DNA of 64,000 nt from Sandaracinus amylolyticus (GCF_021631985.1 NZ_CP070225.1:7564001-7628000); one strand, 5' to 3'; positions 14,031 through 23,235 are shown, counted from the stretch's first letter. Notes: generated by a model from the sequence alone, not told the origin. Program-made: numbers and translations.

Positions 14031-14068
14031 GCACGCGAACATGAGCCCGGGCGCCACGTGAGTCGACG

Positions 14069-14362
14069 TCACTGCGGCGAGGGCCCGCCGTACGCCGCGA
14101 CCGGGGTCGCGTCGCGCTCGCGCGGCGTGTCGTCGTCGTCGTCGTTCGTCTCGTCGCCGCCCTGATCGTTCGTCGTCTGCTCGGCGGGCGCTTCGTTCGG
14201 CGGCGGCGTGGTCTCGCCCGCCGCCGGTGCACCGCCGCAGCCCGCGACGACCGCGCCGATCGCGATCGCGCCGAGCGCCACGCGAGCGACACCACAGAAG
14301 GGACAGCTCCGCTCCGCGACGCGCACGTGGCGCGCGCACCGTTCACACGAGACGAGGCGCAT
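14069..14362 (-). CDS. Small zinc-ribbon membrane-anchored protein
   Basis: About 97 residues from the ATG at 14362 (a GTG directly upstream is possible). The N-terminus has paired cysteines, CERCARHVR and CPFCG, resembling a rubredoxin-like zinc ribbon. A hydrophobic segment follows (VALGAIAIGAVVAGCGG) ending in a lipobox-like VAGC. The rest is a low-complexity acidic Thr/Asp/Pro tail. A zinc ribbon before the hydrophobic segment is unusual for a lipoprotein, so it may instead be a single-pass membrane protein. Function unknown. Confidence 0.6.
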   Translation of the reverse strand: MRLVSCERCARHVRVAERSCPFCGVARVALGAIAIGAVVAGCGGAPAAGETTPPPNEAPAEQTTNDQGGDETNDDDDDTPRERDATPVAAYGGPSPQ

Positions 14363-14461
14363 CACGGCATCGTCGCACGTCGGCGCGCGGTCACGAAGTG
14401 TACAATCACCATCGACTTCACCTCACGTCGGACCACACGCGGCAAATCCGTCAGGGGGCAA

Positions 14462-14482
14462 TCTACACAGTGCGCGTGTAGA
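14462..14482. promoter_or_regulatory. 21-bp dyad just upstream of a GTG start
   Basis: Perfect 7-bp arms TCTACAC and GTGTAGA are separated by 7 bp and end 8 nt before the GTG at 14491, where a ribosome site would be expected. It may be an operator or a translation-blocking hairpin. Confidence 0.45.
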
Positions 14483-14490
14483 CTCGCGAC

Positions 14491-17400
14491 GTGCATCGCA
14501 CGTCAGATTCCTCGCGGCGTTGGTCGTTCTCCTCTTCTTCCACCGCGCTGTCGCCGTGGCTGCTCCTGGCGCTCGCGCTGGGCGCCTGCGAGATGGACCG
14601 AGTCGGAATCGACCCCGACGCCGCACGCCCAGGATGCGACGGCGGCAGCTGCACCGACGCCCAGATGGCCGCGACGTGCAGCGACGGAGTGCGCAACGGC
14701 AGCGAGATCGCCGTCGACTGCGGCGGCACGTGCAGCGGGTGTCCGAACGGCACGACGTGCACCGCGGATCGCGACTGCGCGAGCGCGCTCTGCGTGTCCG
14801 GCACCTGCGCCGATCCGAGCTGCGACGACGCGCGCACCGACGGCGACGAGACCGACGTCGACTGCGGCGGACCGGAGTGCGATCCCTGCGACGACGGTCG
14901 CGCCTGCGAGGGCGCGAGCGACTGCACCAGCGGCGTGTGCGGAGACGACACCTGTCTCGCCGCGGGCTGCGCCGACACCGTGCAGAACGGCAGCGAGACC
15001 GACGTCGACTGCGGCGGCAGCTGCGCCGGCTGCGCGATCGGCGATGCCTGCACCGTCGCGACCGACTGCGCGAGCGGCGTCTGCGCGGACGACGTGTGCG
15101 TCGCGCCCGCGTGCGACGACGGAGTCACGAACGGCGACGAGACCGACGTCGACTGCGGCGGAAGCTGCTCCGGCTGCGCGGTCGGCGCGGCGTGCGACGA
15201 CGGCGACGACTGCGTGAGCCTCTCGTGCGGCGACGCGGGGCAGTGCCTCGCGACGGCGTGCGACGACGAGATCGAGAACGGCACCGAGACCGACGTCGAC
15301 TGCGGCGGTGCGTGCCCGCACTGCGAGGCCGGCGACGCCTGCGCCACCGCGGGCGACTGCGCGAGCGGCGTGTGCGATGCGTCGAACGTGTGCGCCGCGC
15401 CCGCGTGCGACGACGGAGTCGACAACGGCACCGAGACCGACGTCGACTGCGGCGGTGACTGCGCGTCGTGCGCCGACGGCGCGAGCTGCGGCGACCCGAG
15501 CGACTGCACCAGCGGCGTGTGCAGCGCGGGCACCTGCGTCGAGCCGACGTGCCTCGACGGAGTGCGCAACGACGGCGAGACCGACGTCGACTGCGGCGGG
15601 CCCTCGTGCGGCGACTGCGACGACGGCGAGGGCTGCGCGGGCGCGGGCGACTGCGCGAGCGGCGTGTGCAACGCGTCGAACGTGTGCGCCGTGCCCTCGT
15701 GCACCGACGGAGTCGACAACGGCACCGAGACCGACGTGGACTGCGGCGGCAGCTGCCCGGCGTGCGGTCAGGGCGAGGGCTGCACCGACGGCGACGACTG
15801 CGAGAGCGGCGTGTGCAGCGCGAACGCGTGCGCCGCGCCCTCGTGCAACGACGGAGTCGAGAACGGCAGCGAGACCGGCACCGACTGCGGCGGCGGAACC
15901 TGCAACGACTGCGGCACCGGCGGCGGATGCGCGGGCTCGAGCGACTGCACGAGCGGCGTGTGCACCGGCAACGTCTGCATCGCGCCCGCCTGCACCGACG
16001 GAGTGCGCAACGGCAGCGAGACCGGCACCGACTGCGGCGGCGGAACCTGCAACGACTGCGGCACCGGCGGTGGATGCGCGGGCCCCACCGACTGCGTGAG
16101 CGGCGTGTGCAACGCGATGAGCTGCGCCGCGCCGACCTGCACCGACGCCGTGCGCAACGGCGCCGAGACCGCCGCCGACTGCGGCGGTGGCACCTGCCCC
16201 GACTGTGCGCCCGGCCTCGCGTGCCTGAGCGCGAGCGACTGCACCAGCGGCGTCTGCACCGCCAACGTCTGCAGCGCGCCGAGCTGCACCGACGCGGTCC
16301 GCAACGGCACCGAGACCGGCACCGACTGCGGCGGCGGCACCTGCCCCGACTGCGGCACCGGCGGCGGATGCGCGAGCGCGAGCGACTGCACCAGCGGCGT
16401 CTGCACCGCCAACGTCTGCAGCGCGCCGAGCTGCACCGACGGAGTGCAGAACGGCACCGAGACCGACACCGACTGCGGCGGCGCGTCGTGCCCCGACTGC
16501 GCCGAGGGCGACTCGTGCACGGCGAACGGCGACTGCGCGAGCACGCACTGCGTGAGCAACGTGTGCGTCGTCGCGCCGACCGCGGCCTTCACCATCACGC
16601 CGCCCACCACCGCTGCGCCGCTCACCGTGAGCGCGACGAGCAGCGCGACGCCGGGCAGCGCCGCGATCACGCTGACTCGCTACGACTGGGGCGACGGCGG
16701 CGGCTTCGTCTCCGCGTCGACCCACACCTACGCGGCCTCGGGCACGTACACGGTCACGCAGCAGGTCCGCGACGCGAACAACCTCACCGCGACCGCGACG
16801 CAGACGATCACGGTCGACGACTTCCAGCCGGTGCGCTTCAGCACGACCGACATCTCGCCGGGCGTGAGCCTCTCGGTGGATCGGCTCGCGGTCGAGAGCT
16901 GGCCCACGCGCGGCGGCGTGCGCTCGAACCGCGCGGTGACGCCGGGCTCGGGCGTCTTCTACTTCGAGTCGGAGCGCCTGATCGAGCGCGGCTCGGTGTA
17001 CGGCGCGGGCGTGGCGACCGCGCTCGAGGATCTCGGCAACGTCGCGGGCGCGACCGCGCAGTCGCTCGGCGCGATCACCGGCGGCGGCATCGAGAGCAAC
17101 GGCAGCACCTGCACCGGCGGCACGCCGTGGTTCTCGCGCAGCGAGCGCTTCTTCGGCTTCGTCGTCGACTACCGCGGCACCTCGCCGACCGTGCACGTGC
17201 TGCTCGACGACGGCGCAGGCCTTCCGTACGTGAAGCAGTCGTGCGCGATGACGATCACCGCGCCGCTCTACATCTTCTACAGCGGTGAGCGCTACGAGCT
17301 CCGCTCGCAGATGCGCGTCAATCCCGGCAACGACACCACGAACCATCCGTTCCACTTCACCGCGAACGGCGTGCGCGACGCGCTCACCACGGCCGGCGCG

Positions 17401-18336
17401 AGCTCCGCGGCGAGCGCGCTGGTGATGGGCTGGGGCCAGACCCGCGCGCGCGACGTGAGCACCGCGCCCGTGCTCACGACGTCGCCCGATCTCACCGTCG
17501 CGGTGGGCACGCCGGTGATGCTCACGGCGAGCGCGACGGATGCCGAGGACGGCACGCTCACGTCGTCGATCACCTGGGAGGACGTCGCGACGCAGCGCCA
17601 CGCGCGCACGACCGGCACCGGCGCGTCGTTCTCGTTCACGCCGACCGCGGTGGGACGTCATCCGATCGTCGTGACCGCGACCGACTCGTACGAGGTCAGC
17701 ACGACCCGCACGATCATGGTCACGGTCACCGGCACGCTCCCCCAGTTCGATCCGGTCGTGCTCACGCCGGACTCGCTCACGGGCACGGGCATCACCGTCG
17801 CGCCGGGCGGGCTCGCGGCGCGCTTCGACGGCTTCGACAAGTACGGCGTCCGCGCGAACCAGCCGATCTACGGGCAGTTCTGGTACTTCGAGGCCACCCG
17901 CCAGGTGCCCGCGTCGAACATGGGCATGGGTCTCGTGATCCGCGATGGCGATCTCGATCCCTACGAGTTCGGTCGCGTGCCCTACTCGATGTCGGTGAAC
18001 ACGCTCGGCGGCACGTGGCGCAACCTGGTGTGGCAGAGCGCGTGGGACAGCTCGGAGAGCACCTACGGTCTCGCGGTCGACTACCGCGGTCCGAACCCGA
18101 TCGTCTACGTGATCATCAACGGCGTCGTGCAGGAGACGCTGGTGCTCGACGACGTGTGGGTCCCGCTCTACCCGATGCTCTACGCGAACCCGACCGGCAG
18201 CGTCGCGCCCGCGCTCGACTGGACGATCAACTTCGGGACCTCGGCGTTCGTGCACGATCCGGTCGCGATCCTCACCGCGGCAGGCGTCGACGCGAGCGGG
18301 CTCGAGGTCGGTTGGGGCGACGCGAACACGCCGTGA
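14491..18336 (+). CDS. CDG-repeat / PKD / SPRY-like multidomain lipoprotein
   Basis: 1281 residues from GTG. A lipoprotein signal (LLLALALGAC) is followed by 13 Cys-rich repeats of the pattern CxDGVxNGxETDVDCGG-x-C-x2-C with a following GxxC-x4-DCxSGVC half (about residues 60-690). Next is a PKD-like Ig domain (about 692-775, containing YDWGDGGGFVSASTHTY). The C-terminal 500 residues carry two related beta-sandwich segments with FYFESER/WYFEATR and VDYRGTSP/VDYRGPNP blocks, separated by an Ig-like cadherin-type segment; they resemble B30.2/SPRY domains. Such architecture suggests extracellular binding of polysaccharide or protein. It stands alone, with a terminator at 18354. Confidence 0.85.
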   Translation: MHRTSDSSRRWSFSSSSTALSPWLLLALALGACEMDRVGIDPDAARPGCDGGSCTDAQMAATCSDGVRNGSEIAVDCGGTCSGCPNGTTCTADRDCASALCVSGTCADPSCDDARTDGDETDVDCGGPECDPCDDGRACEGASDCTSGVCGDDTCLAAGCADTVQNGSETDVDCGGSCAGCAIGDACTVATDCASGVCADDVCVAPACDDGVTNGDETDVDCGGSCSGCAVGAACDDGDDCVSLSCGDAGQCLATACDDEIENGTETDVDCGGACPHCEAGDACATAGDCASGVCDASNVCAAPACDDGVDNGTETDVDCGGDCASCADGASCGDPSDCTSGVCSAGTCVEPTCLDGVRNDGETDVDCGGPSCGDCDDGEGCAGAGDCASGVCNASNVCAVPSCTDGVDNGTETDVDCGGSCPACGQGEGCTDGDDCESGVCSANACAAPSCNDGVENGSETGTDCGGGTCNDCGTGGGCAGSSDCTSGVCTGNVCIAPACTDGVRNGSETGTDCGGGTCNDCGTGGGCAGPTDCVSGVCNAMSCAAPTCTDAVRNGAETAADCGGGTCPDCAPGLACLSASDCTSGVCTANVCSAPSCTDAVRNGTETGTDCGGGTCPDCGTGGGCASASDCTSGVCTANVCSAPSCTDGVQNGTETDTDCGGASCPDCAEGDSCTANGDCASTHCVSNVCVVAPTAAFTITPPTTAAPLTVSATSSATPGSAAITLTRYDWGDGGGFVSASTHTYAASGTYTVTQQVRDANNLTATATQTITVDDFQPVRFSTTDISPGVSLSVDRLAVESWPTRGGVRSNRAVTPGSGVFYFESERLIERGSVYGAGVATALEDLGNVAGATAQSLGAITGGGIESNGSTCTGGTPWFSRSERFFGFVVDYRGTSPTVHVLLDDGAGLPYVKQSCAMTITAPLYIFYSGERYELRSQMRVNPGNDTTNHPFHFTANGVRDALTTAGASSAASALVMGWGQTRARDVSTAPVLTTSPDLTVAVGTPVMLTASATDAEDGTLTSSITWEDVATQRHARTTGTGASFSFTPTAVGRHPIVVTATDSYEVSTTRTIMVTVTGTLPQFDPVVLTPDSLTGTGITVAPGGLAARFDGFDKYGVRANQPIYGQFWYFEATRQVPASNMGMGLVIRDGDLDPYEFGRVPYSMSVNTLGGTWRNLVWQSAWDSSESTYGLAVDYRGPNPIVYVIINGVVQETLVLDDVWVPLYPMLYANPTGSVAPALDWTINFGTSAFVHDPVAILTAAGVDASGLEVGWGDANTP

Positions 18337-18353
18337 TCGGAGCACGGGATGCT

Positions 18354-18383
18354 CTCGACTGCGACCGCACGGTCGCAGTCGAG
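18354..18383 (+). terminator. Perfect 14-bp hairpin
   Basis: Arms CTCGACTGCGACCG and CGGTCGCAGTCGAG flank a 2-nt centre, 18 bp after the stop at 18336. It also argues against extending the next gene upstream of 18451. Confidence 0.75.
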
Positions 18384-18450
18384 CGCGCAACCGCGAGTGG
18401 AAATGCTTGCTGATTCGCGGACTGATCGCCGCGAGCCCGAGGCACGCGTG

Positions 18451-19386
18451 ATGCACTCTCGGGCGAGCCCCATGCGTGCCGCTTCGCTCCTCTCGCTCGC
18501 GCTGCTGATCGGATGCTCACCGGAGATCACGAGCGACGCCCCACGTGACGCCGCCGTCGATGCGCGCACTGCGGTCGACGCGAGCAACCCCGCGAGCGAC
18601 GCCGCGAGCGACGAGCCCGACGCGAGCGCGCCCGACGCCTCGAGCGATCCCGATGCCGGGCCCGACGTCGCGCGCAGCGTCGGATGCACGAGCGGTGGAG
18701 GCCTCGCCGAGGGCGAGCACACCTTCACGCTCGACGGGCTCGATCGGCTCTATCGCCTGCGCCTGCCCGAGGGCTACACCCGCGATCGCGCGTGGCCGCT
18801 GATCCTCGCGCTCCACCCGAACGGCGGGAACGCGGGCTACTGGGACGGCACCTCGGGCGATCGTGCGATCCGCAACCTCGCGCGCGAAGAGGCGATCGTG
18901 CTCGTCGCACAGGCGCGCGAGGGCGACTGGCGCGGCGATCTCCCCGTCGAGCTCGCCTACTTCGATCACGTGATCGACGAGCTCGAGGGCGCGCTCTGCG
19001 TCGACACCTCGCGCATCTTCTCGATGGGCTTCAGCGGCGGCGGCTCGTTCAGCGGCGTGCTCGGCTGCATGCGCGACGACATCCGCGCGATCGCGAGCGG
19101 CGGCGCGGTGATCTACTTCGATCGCGAGGCCTGCGTCGGGGAGCCCGCGGCGTGGATCACCATCGGCGCGGAGGAGCTGATCGACGGGCGCGCGCAATTC
19201 CGCGACTTCTGGCGCGATCGCAGCGGATGCGAGGCGAGCTCGATGGCGACCGATCCCGCGCCCTGCACCGCGTACGACGGCTGCGAGAGCGCGCGCCCGG
19301 TCCACTACTGCCAGCACGAGGGCGGCCACGTGTGGCCCGCGTTCGGGACCCAGGCGGCGTGGGACTTCTTCCGGCAGTACTTCTGA
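18451..19386 (+). CDS. Secreted alpha/beta-hydrolase lipoprotein (PHB depolymerase / feruloyl esterase-like, LpqC family)
   Basis: About 311 residues. A lipoprotein signal (LLSLALLIGC) is followed by an Asp/Ala/Ser-rich linker of about 60 residues, then an esterase domain. Family landmarks are YRLRLPEGYTRDRAWPLILALHPNGGN, the nucleophile elbow GFSGGGSF, and a C-terminal HEGGHVWP with the likely catalytic histidine. Paired cysteines (ALCVDTSR, CESARP, HYCQHEGG) fit an exported enzyme. An ATG at 18472 gives a tighter signal peptide and is an equally good start. The expected reaction is hydrolysis of esters in polymers or plant material outside the cell; the substrate is not determined. Confidence 0.85.
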   Translation: MHSRASPMRAASLLSLALLIGCSPEITSDAPRDAAVDARTAVDASNPASDAASDEPDASAPDASSDPDAGPDVARSVGCTSGGGLAEGEHTFTLDGLDRLYRLRLPEGYTRDRAWPLILALHPNGGNAGYWDGTSGDRAIRNLAREEAIVLVAQAREGDWRGDLPVELAYFDHVIDELEGALCVDTSRIFSMGFSGGGSFSGVLGCMRDDIRAIASGGAVIYFDREACVGEPAAWITIGAEELIDGRAQFRDFWRDRSGCEASSMATDPAPCTAYDGCESARPVHYCQHEGGHVWPAFGTQAAWDFFRQYF

Positions 19387-19462
19387 GGCGTCGCCGTCGC
19401 CGTTCGCGACCATCCTCGCGCCGTGCTTGATGCGTCCGCACGCGCGCGGTACGACGCGCGCG

Positions 19463-21130
19463 ATGACCGACGAGACGCGGGGCACGTCTGCATCGGGGAG
19501 ATCGCTGGCCGATCTGATCGCGCTCGCCGCGCTCAGCGCGGCGTGGTGGAGCGCGGCCGTGCTCGTCGATCCACGCGGCGACTTCCCGCTCAACGACGAC
19601 TGGGGCTACGCGGTGCCGGTGCGCGCGCTCGTCGACGAGGGCACGCTGCGCTTCGCCGACTGGCAGAGCATGCCGCTGCTCACCCAGGCGCTCTGGGGCG
19701 CGGCGTTCTCCGCGCCCCTCGGCGTGTCGTTCACCGCGATGCGGGTCTCGACGCTCGTGCTCGGCTGGCTCGGGCTGCTCGCGACCTACGCGCTGCTGCG
19801 CACGCTGCGTGCGCCGGTGCGATGGGCCGCGCTCGGCGCGTGCGCGCTCGCGCTCTCGCCCGTCTACTTCGCGCTCGCGTTCTCGTTCATGACCGACGTG
19901 CCCTTCGTCGCGCTGATGATCGCGGCGAGCGCGGCGTGGGTGCACGCGGTGCGCACCGAGCGCGCGAGCTGGCGCGTGATCGCGACGCTCCTCGCGGTGC
20001 TCGCGACCCTCGATCGCCAGATCGGCATCGCACTGCCGCTCGCGTGGGCGGTCGCCGATGCGCTGCGGCTCGGGCTGGGACGGCGCTGGGTCGCGAGCGC
20101 GCTCGTGCCGCTGGTGATCGTCGTGGGCGCGCTGGTCGCGTTCCAGAAGATCGTCGGCGCGACCATCGGACTGCCGGCCTTCTATCACACGAAGTCGGTC
20201 GAGCTGATGCAGGCGCTCGGCGGCCTGGTGCGGCTGCGCGGGCTCCGTTATCCGCTCGAGCGCACCTCGCTCTCGCTGGTCTATCTCGGGCTCTGGTCGC
20301 TCCCGCTCACGCTCGGCGCCGCGGTCGCGATCGCGCGCCGCCGCTGGGTGATCGCGAGCACGCTCGCTGCGCTCGTCGTCGGGCTCGCGCTCGGGGTGAT
20401 CGGGCGCGGGATGCCGCTCACCGGCAACGTGTGGATCGAGACCGGCATCGGGCCCTACACGCTCGACGGAGACGCGCCGCACGCGCCGCGCATCGTGTGG
20501 ATCGTGATCACCGGCGTCGGCGTCGCCGCCGCGTGGCTGATGCTCGTGGTGCTCGGTCGGGCGCTGCGCGCGCGGCTCGCTTGGGACGACGCGGAGCCCA
20601 CGATGCGAGCGCGCGCGAAGCGCGCGTGGAGCGCGCTGCGTGAGGGCGAGATGCCGATCTGGATCGCGCTCTTCCTGACCGCGCTGATCGGCTACGCGCC
20701 CACCGCGATCGTCTACGGGCCCTTCTTCGATCGTTATCTGCTCGGTCAGCTCCCGTTCGTTCTCGCGCTGCTCGCGCTCGAGATCCTCCCGGCCCCGACC
20801 GATCGCCGCGTCGTCGCGCTGGGCAGCGCCTTCGTCGCCGCGTCCGCGCTGTTCTCGGTCGCCGCGACCCACGACTACCTCGCGTGGCACCGCGCGCGCT
20901 GGGCGCTGGTCGAGCGCGCCGCCGAGCGCTCGATCGCGCGCACCTCGATCGACGGTGGGTTCGAGGTGAACAACCACCCCGCCCCCGAGGGCCCGCCGAT
21001 CGAGAACGAGGACGCGCCCTACCGGCTCGCGATGTCGCCGATGGACGCGCACGAGGTGATCGACGAGCTCGAGGTCGACGCCTGGATGCCGTGGTCGATC
21101 GAGCGCGTGTACCTGCTGCGCGCGCAGTGA
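19463..21130 (+). CDS. Membrane glycosyltransferase (PMT/ArnT GT-C-like superfamily)
   Basis: About 555 residues with roughly ten hydrophobic segments. The first periplasmic loop after helix 1 carries the acidic FPLNDDWGYAVPVRAL, the position of the Asp/Glu catalytic motif in GT-C enzymes that use polyprenyl-phosphate sugars. Later hydrophobic stretches (near 90-140, 160-250, 290-330 and 400-480) alternate with short polar loops, and the last 70 residues are probably extracytoplasmic. No strong ribosome site separates the candidate starts at 19430 and 19463. It meets the opposite-strand dioxygenase gene with only 4 bp between stops. The acceptor is unknown. Confidence 0.75.
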   Translation: MTDETRGTSASGRSLADLIALAALSAAWWSAAVLVDPRGDFPLNDDWGYAVPVRALVDEGTLRFADWQSMPLLTQALWGAAFSAPLGVSFTAMRVSTLVLGWLGLLATYALLRTLRAPVRWAALGACALALSPVYFALAFSFMTDVPFVALMIAASAAWVHAVRTERASWRVIATLLAVLATLDRQIGIALPLAWAVADALRLGLGRRWVASALVPLVIVVGALVAFQKIVGATIGLPAFYHTKSVELMQALGGLVRLRGLRYPLERTSLSLVYLGLWSLPLTLGAAVAIARRRWVIASTLAALVVGLALGVIGRGMPLTGNVWIETGIGPYTLDGDAPHAPRIVWIVITGVGVAAAWLMLVVLGRALRARLAWDDAEPTMRARAKRAWSALREGEMPIWIALFLTALIGYAPTAIVYGPFFDRYLLGQLPFVLALLALEILPAPTDRRVVALGSAFVAASALFSVAATHDYLAWHRARWALVERAAERSIARTSIDGGFEVNNHPAPEGPPIENEDAPYRLAMSPMDAHEVIDELEVDAWMPWSIERVYLLRAQ

Positions 21131-21134
21131 TCGA

Positions 21135-22013
21135 TCACCGCGGCTCGCCGAGCTCGTCGGCAGCGCGGAACAGGTTGATCGGCACGCTCAGGTAGCGCCG
21201 CCCCGCGGCGTCGGCGGGCGGCATCCGGCCGCCGTCGACGTTGATCTGCACGCTCTGGAACAGCAGCTTCGGCGCGGGCAGCGTCGCATCCCGCGCGTTG
21301 CGCGCCCGGACGAATTCCTCGCGCGTCGTGCGCGCGGAGAGCTGCGGGTTGTGGTCCTTCTCGGCGCCGATCGTCGTCTCCCAGCGCACCTCGCGGCCGG
21401 GAAGGTAGTCGTGCCCGGGGAACACCCGCGTGGCGTCGGGCAGCGCATAGAGCTTCTGGACCGAGTCGAACATCCGCTCGGCGCTCCCGCTCGGGAAGTC
21501 GCAGCGACCGGTGCCGTAGTCGTCCATGAAGAGCAGATCGCCGGTGAACAACGCGTCGTCGATCCGGTAGGTGACGCACGCGGGCGTGTGGCCCGGCGTC
21601 GCGATCACCTGCACGCGCAGGCTGCCCGCCTCGATCACGTCGCCCTCGGCGACGAGCCGATCGAACTGGCGCCCGTCGGTCGCGAGGTGATCGAGCGCGA
21701 GGACGCTCTTGAACGTGCGCTGCACCTCGGTGATCGCCGCGCCGATCGCCACGCGCGCGTCGAAGCGCCGGCGCAGCAGCGCGGAGCCCGAGAGGTGGTC
21801 GGCGTGGGCGTGCGTCTCGAGCGACCACCACAGCCGCAGCCCGTGCTCGCGCACGAAGTCGCCGAGCCGATCGATCGACTCGGTGGACGTGGACGAGCCG
21901 ATCGGCTCGTAGTCGAGCACCGGATCGATCGCGACCGCATCGCGCGTGGCCGGGTCGTACACGACGTACGAGAGCGTGAACGTGCGCGGATCGAAGAACG
22001 CCTGGACCTGCAT
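21135..22013 (-). CDS. Metallo-beta-lactamase-fold persulfide dioxygenase (Blh/PDO type)
   Basis: 292 residues. Iron-ligand motifs of the ETHE1/Blh group are present: THAHADHLSGS, TPGHTPACVTY, FMDDYGTGRCDFPSG and FPGHDYLPG. The enzyme oxidises glutathione persulfide or polysulfide to sulfite in the cytoplasm. The C-terminal 80 residues (GAEKDHNPQL, DGGRMPPADAAGRRYLSVPIN) are those of the Blh-like subgroup. The ATG has a GAGG site 6 nt upstream. A half-site array (22147-22196) and a sigma54-like promoter (22055-22069) precede it. It is one of two distinct persulfide dioxygenases in this cluster. Confidence 0.9.
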   Translation of the reverse strand: MQVQAFFDPRTFTLSYVVYDPATRDAVAIDPVLDYEPIGSSTSTESIDRLGDFVREHGLRLWWSLETHAHADHLSGSALLRRRFDARVAIGAAITEVQRTFKSVLALDHLATDGRQFDRLVAEGDVIEAGSLRVQVIATPGHTPACVTYRIDDALFTGDLLFMDDYGTGRCDFPSGSAERMFDSVQKLYALPDATRVFPGHDYLPGREVRWETTIGAEKDHNPQLSARTTREEFVRARNARDATLPAPKLLFQSVQINVDGGRMPPADAAGRRYLSVPINLFRAADELGEPR

Positions 22014-22054
22014 GACGAGACCTCGCGTCGAGTGGGTTGTGCTGGTCGCCCGGA

Positions 22055-22069
22055 GCAGCGGCCGTGCCG
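22055..22069 (-). promoter_or_regulatory. Sigma54-like -24/-12 element before the persulfide dioxygenase
   Basis: On the minus strand this reads CGGCACGGCCGCTGC, matching TGGCACG-N4-TTGC at all but two positions, with the GG and GC dinucleotides at the correct spacing. The predicted start site is about 30 nt before the ATG at 22013. Confidence 0.5.
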
Positions 22070-22146
22070 CCGCGAGGTCGTGCCCCGAGGGCGTCGCCCT
22101 CTACGCACCGTCGCCCTGCCGATCGGTGTGCGCGCTCACGCGCGAC

Positions 22147-22196
22147 GTTTCATCGCGCGTTTCATCGCGACCACGCGTCGCTGAAACGTCGTTTCA
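22147..22196. promoter_or_regulatory. Four-half-site operator array P1
   Basis: GTTTCA at 22147 and 22159, then the perfect 15-bp palindrome TGAAACGTCGTTTCA at 22182-22196. Half-site starts are spaced 12, 23 and 9 bp apart. It lies 134-183 bp upstream of the dioxygenase start. Confidence 0.7.
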
Positions 22197-22279
22197 CGAC
22201 GATGCAACACGACGGAACGCGAGCGCGCGAGCCACCTCTCGGCAGCTCGCGCGCTTCCACGGAGGACGACCGCTCGCGG

Positions 22280-22723
22280 TCAGGCGTCGGGCGTCGCGTG
22301 CGACCGCTCCACCCATCCCACGACCCACATCGATCCGACCATCGCGAGCACGAACACCACCGCCGAGATCGATCCGCTCGCCAGCGCGGTCACGCCCGGC
22401 CCGGGGCAGTACCCGCCGAGCCCCCAGCCCACGCCGAAGAGCGCGGCCCCGGCGAGCAGCCTGCGATCGAGATCGCGACGCGTCGGCAGCGCGAACGTCT
22501 CGGCGAGGAGCGGTGCGCGCCGGCGGCGCACCCACCGGTACACCGAGGCGTTCACCGCGATCGCGCCGACCATCACGAACATCAGCGCAGGCCGCCAGTC
22601 GCCGGTGACGTCGAGGAACCCGATCACGTTCGCGGGCTCGGTCATCCCGCCGACGACCAGACCGATCGCGAAGAGCGCGCCCGCGGCGAACGCGGCGAGG
22701 CCCTGCTTGGTGCGCGCGTCCAT
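22280..22723 (-). CDS. YeeE/YedE-like sulfur transporter, second half (DUF6691)
   Basis: 147 residues with four hydrophobic segments and the conserved motif GGYCPGPGVTAL near residue 105, containing the cysteine thought to relay sulfur species in YeeE/YedE-type thiosulfate channels. Its start overlaps the upstream half-transporter by one base (TGATG), so the pair is translationally coupled. Split two-gene versions (PmpA/PmpB-like) are common beside sulfide-oxidation genes. Probable role: moving thiosulfate or another sulfane-sulfur compound across the inner membrane. Confidence 0.85.
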   Translation of the reverse strand: MDARTKQGLAAFAAGALFAIGLVVGGMTEPANVIGFLDVTGDWRPALMFVMVGAIAVNASVYRWVRRRRAPLLAETFALPTRRDLDRRLLAGAALFGVGWGLGGYCPGPGVTALASGSISAVVFVLAMVGSMWVVGWVERSHATPDA

Positions 22724-23148
22724 CAGAGACCTCCGAGCAGGCGCATCGCGAGCACGGTGAGCCCGCCGGTGAGCATGAACGTGAGCGTCGCGACGATGGA
22801 GCGCGGCGCGAGACGGCTGATGCCGCACACGCCGTGGCCGCTGGTGCACCCGTTCCCGATCCGCGTGCCCACGCCGACGAGCACGCCGGCGAGCGCCACC
22901 AGCGGCAGCGCGGGCGCGCCGCTCGCGTCGAAGCGGTCGGGCATCAGCACGAGCCCGACGAGCCCTCCCGCGACGAGCCCGGCGACGAAGAGCGCGCGCC
23001 ACGCGACGTCGCCCCGCACCGGCGCGACCAGCCCGCCGAGGATGCCGCTGATGCCGGCGATCTTGCCGTTCAGCGCGAGCAGCAACGCCGACGCGGTGCC
23101 GATCATCACGCCTCCCGCGAGCGCCCATCCGAACGAGACCAGATCCAT
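22723..23148 (-). CDS. YeeE/YedE-like sulfur transporter, first half
   Basis: 141 residues starting [17 protein letters not shown], with four hydrophobic segments. The family signature [15 protein letters not shown] near residue 100 holds the two cysteines typical of YeeE/YedE transporters. The ATG at 23148 is preferred over an arginine-rich upstream extension. A near-consensus sigma54-like promoter lies at 23179-23193, and the shared operator array P2 follows at 23236-23284. It is divergent from the TauE/SafE gene and works with the next gene as a two-part channel. Confidence 0.86.
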   Translation of the reverse strand: MDLVSFGWALAGGVMIGTASALLLALNGKIAGISGILGGLVAPVRGDVAWRALFVAGLVAGGLVGLVLMPDRFDASGAPALPLVALAGVLVGVGTRIGNGCTSGHGVCGISRLAPRSIVATLTFMLTGGLTVLAMRLLGGL

Positions 23149-23178
23149 CCGAGACGTCCTCCTCTCGAAGCCTGCATC

Positions 23179-23193
23179 GCAGCCCGCGTGCCA
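23179..23193 (-). promoter_or_regulatory. Near-consensus sigma54-like promoter before the YeeE/YedE pair
   Basis: On the minus strand this reads TGGCACGCGGGCTGC, one mismatch from TGGCACG-N4-TTGC. The predicted start site is near 23167, about 20 nt before the ATG at 23148. Confidence 0.6.
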
Positions 23194-23235
23194 GCGACCA
23201 TGCCCGCGATCGCGGCGGAGGGAACGCACACGGAC

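Noticed and set aside
14503-18456. A 1317-codon minus-strand frame opposite the CDG-repeat gene
   Set aside because: Antisense shadow; it would also run through the terminator at 18354-18383.
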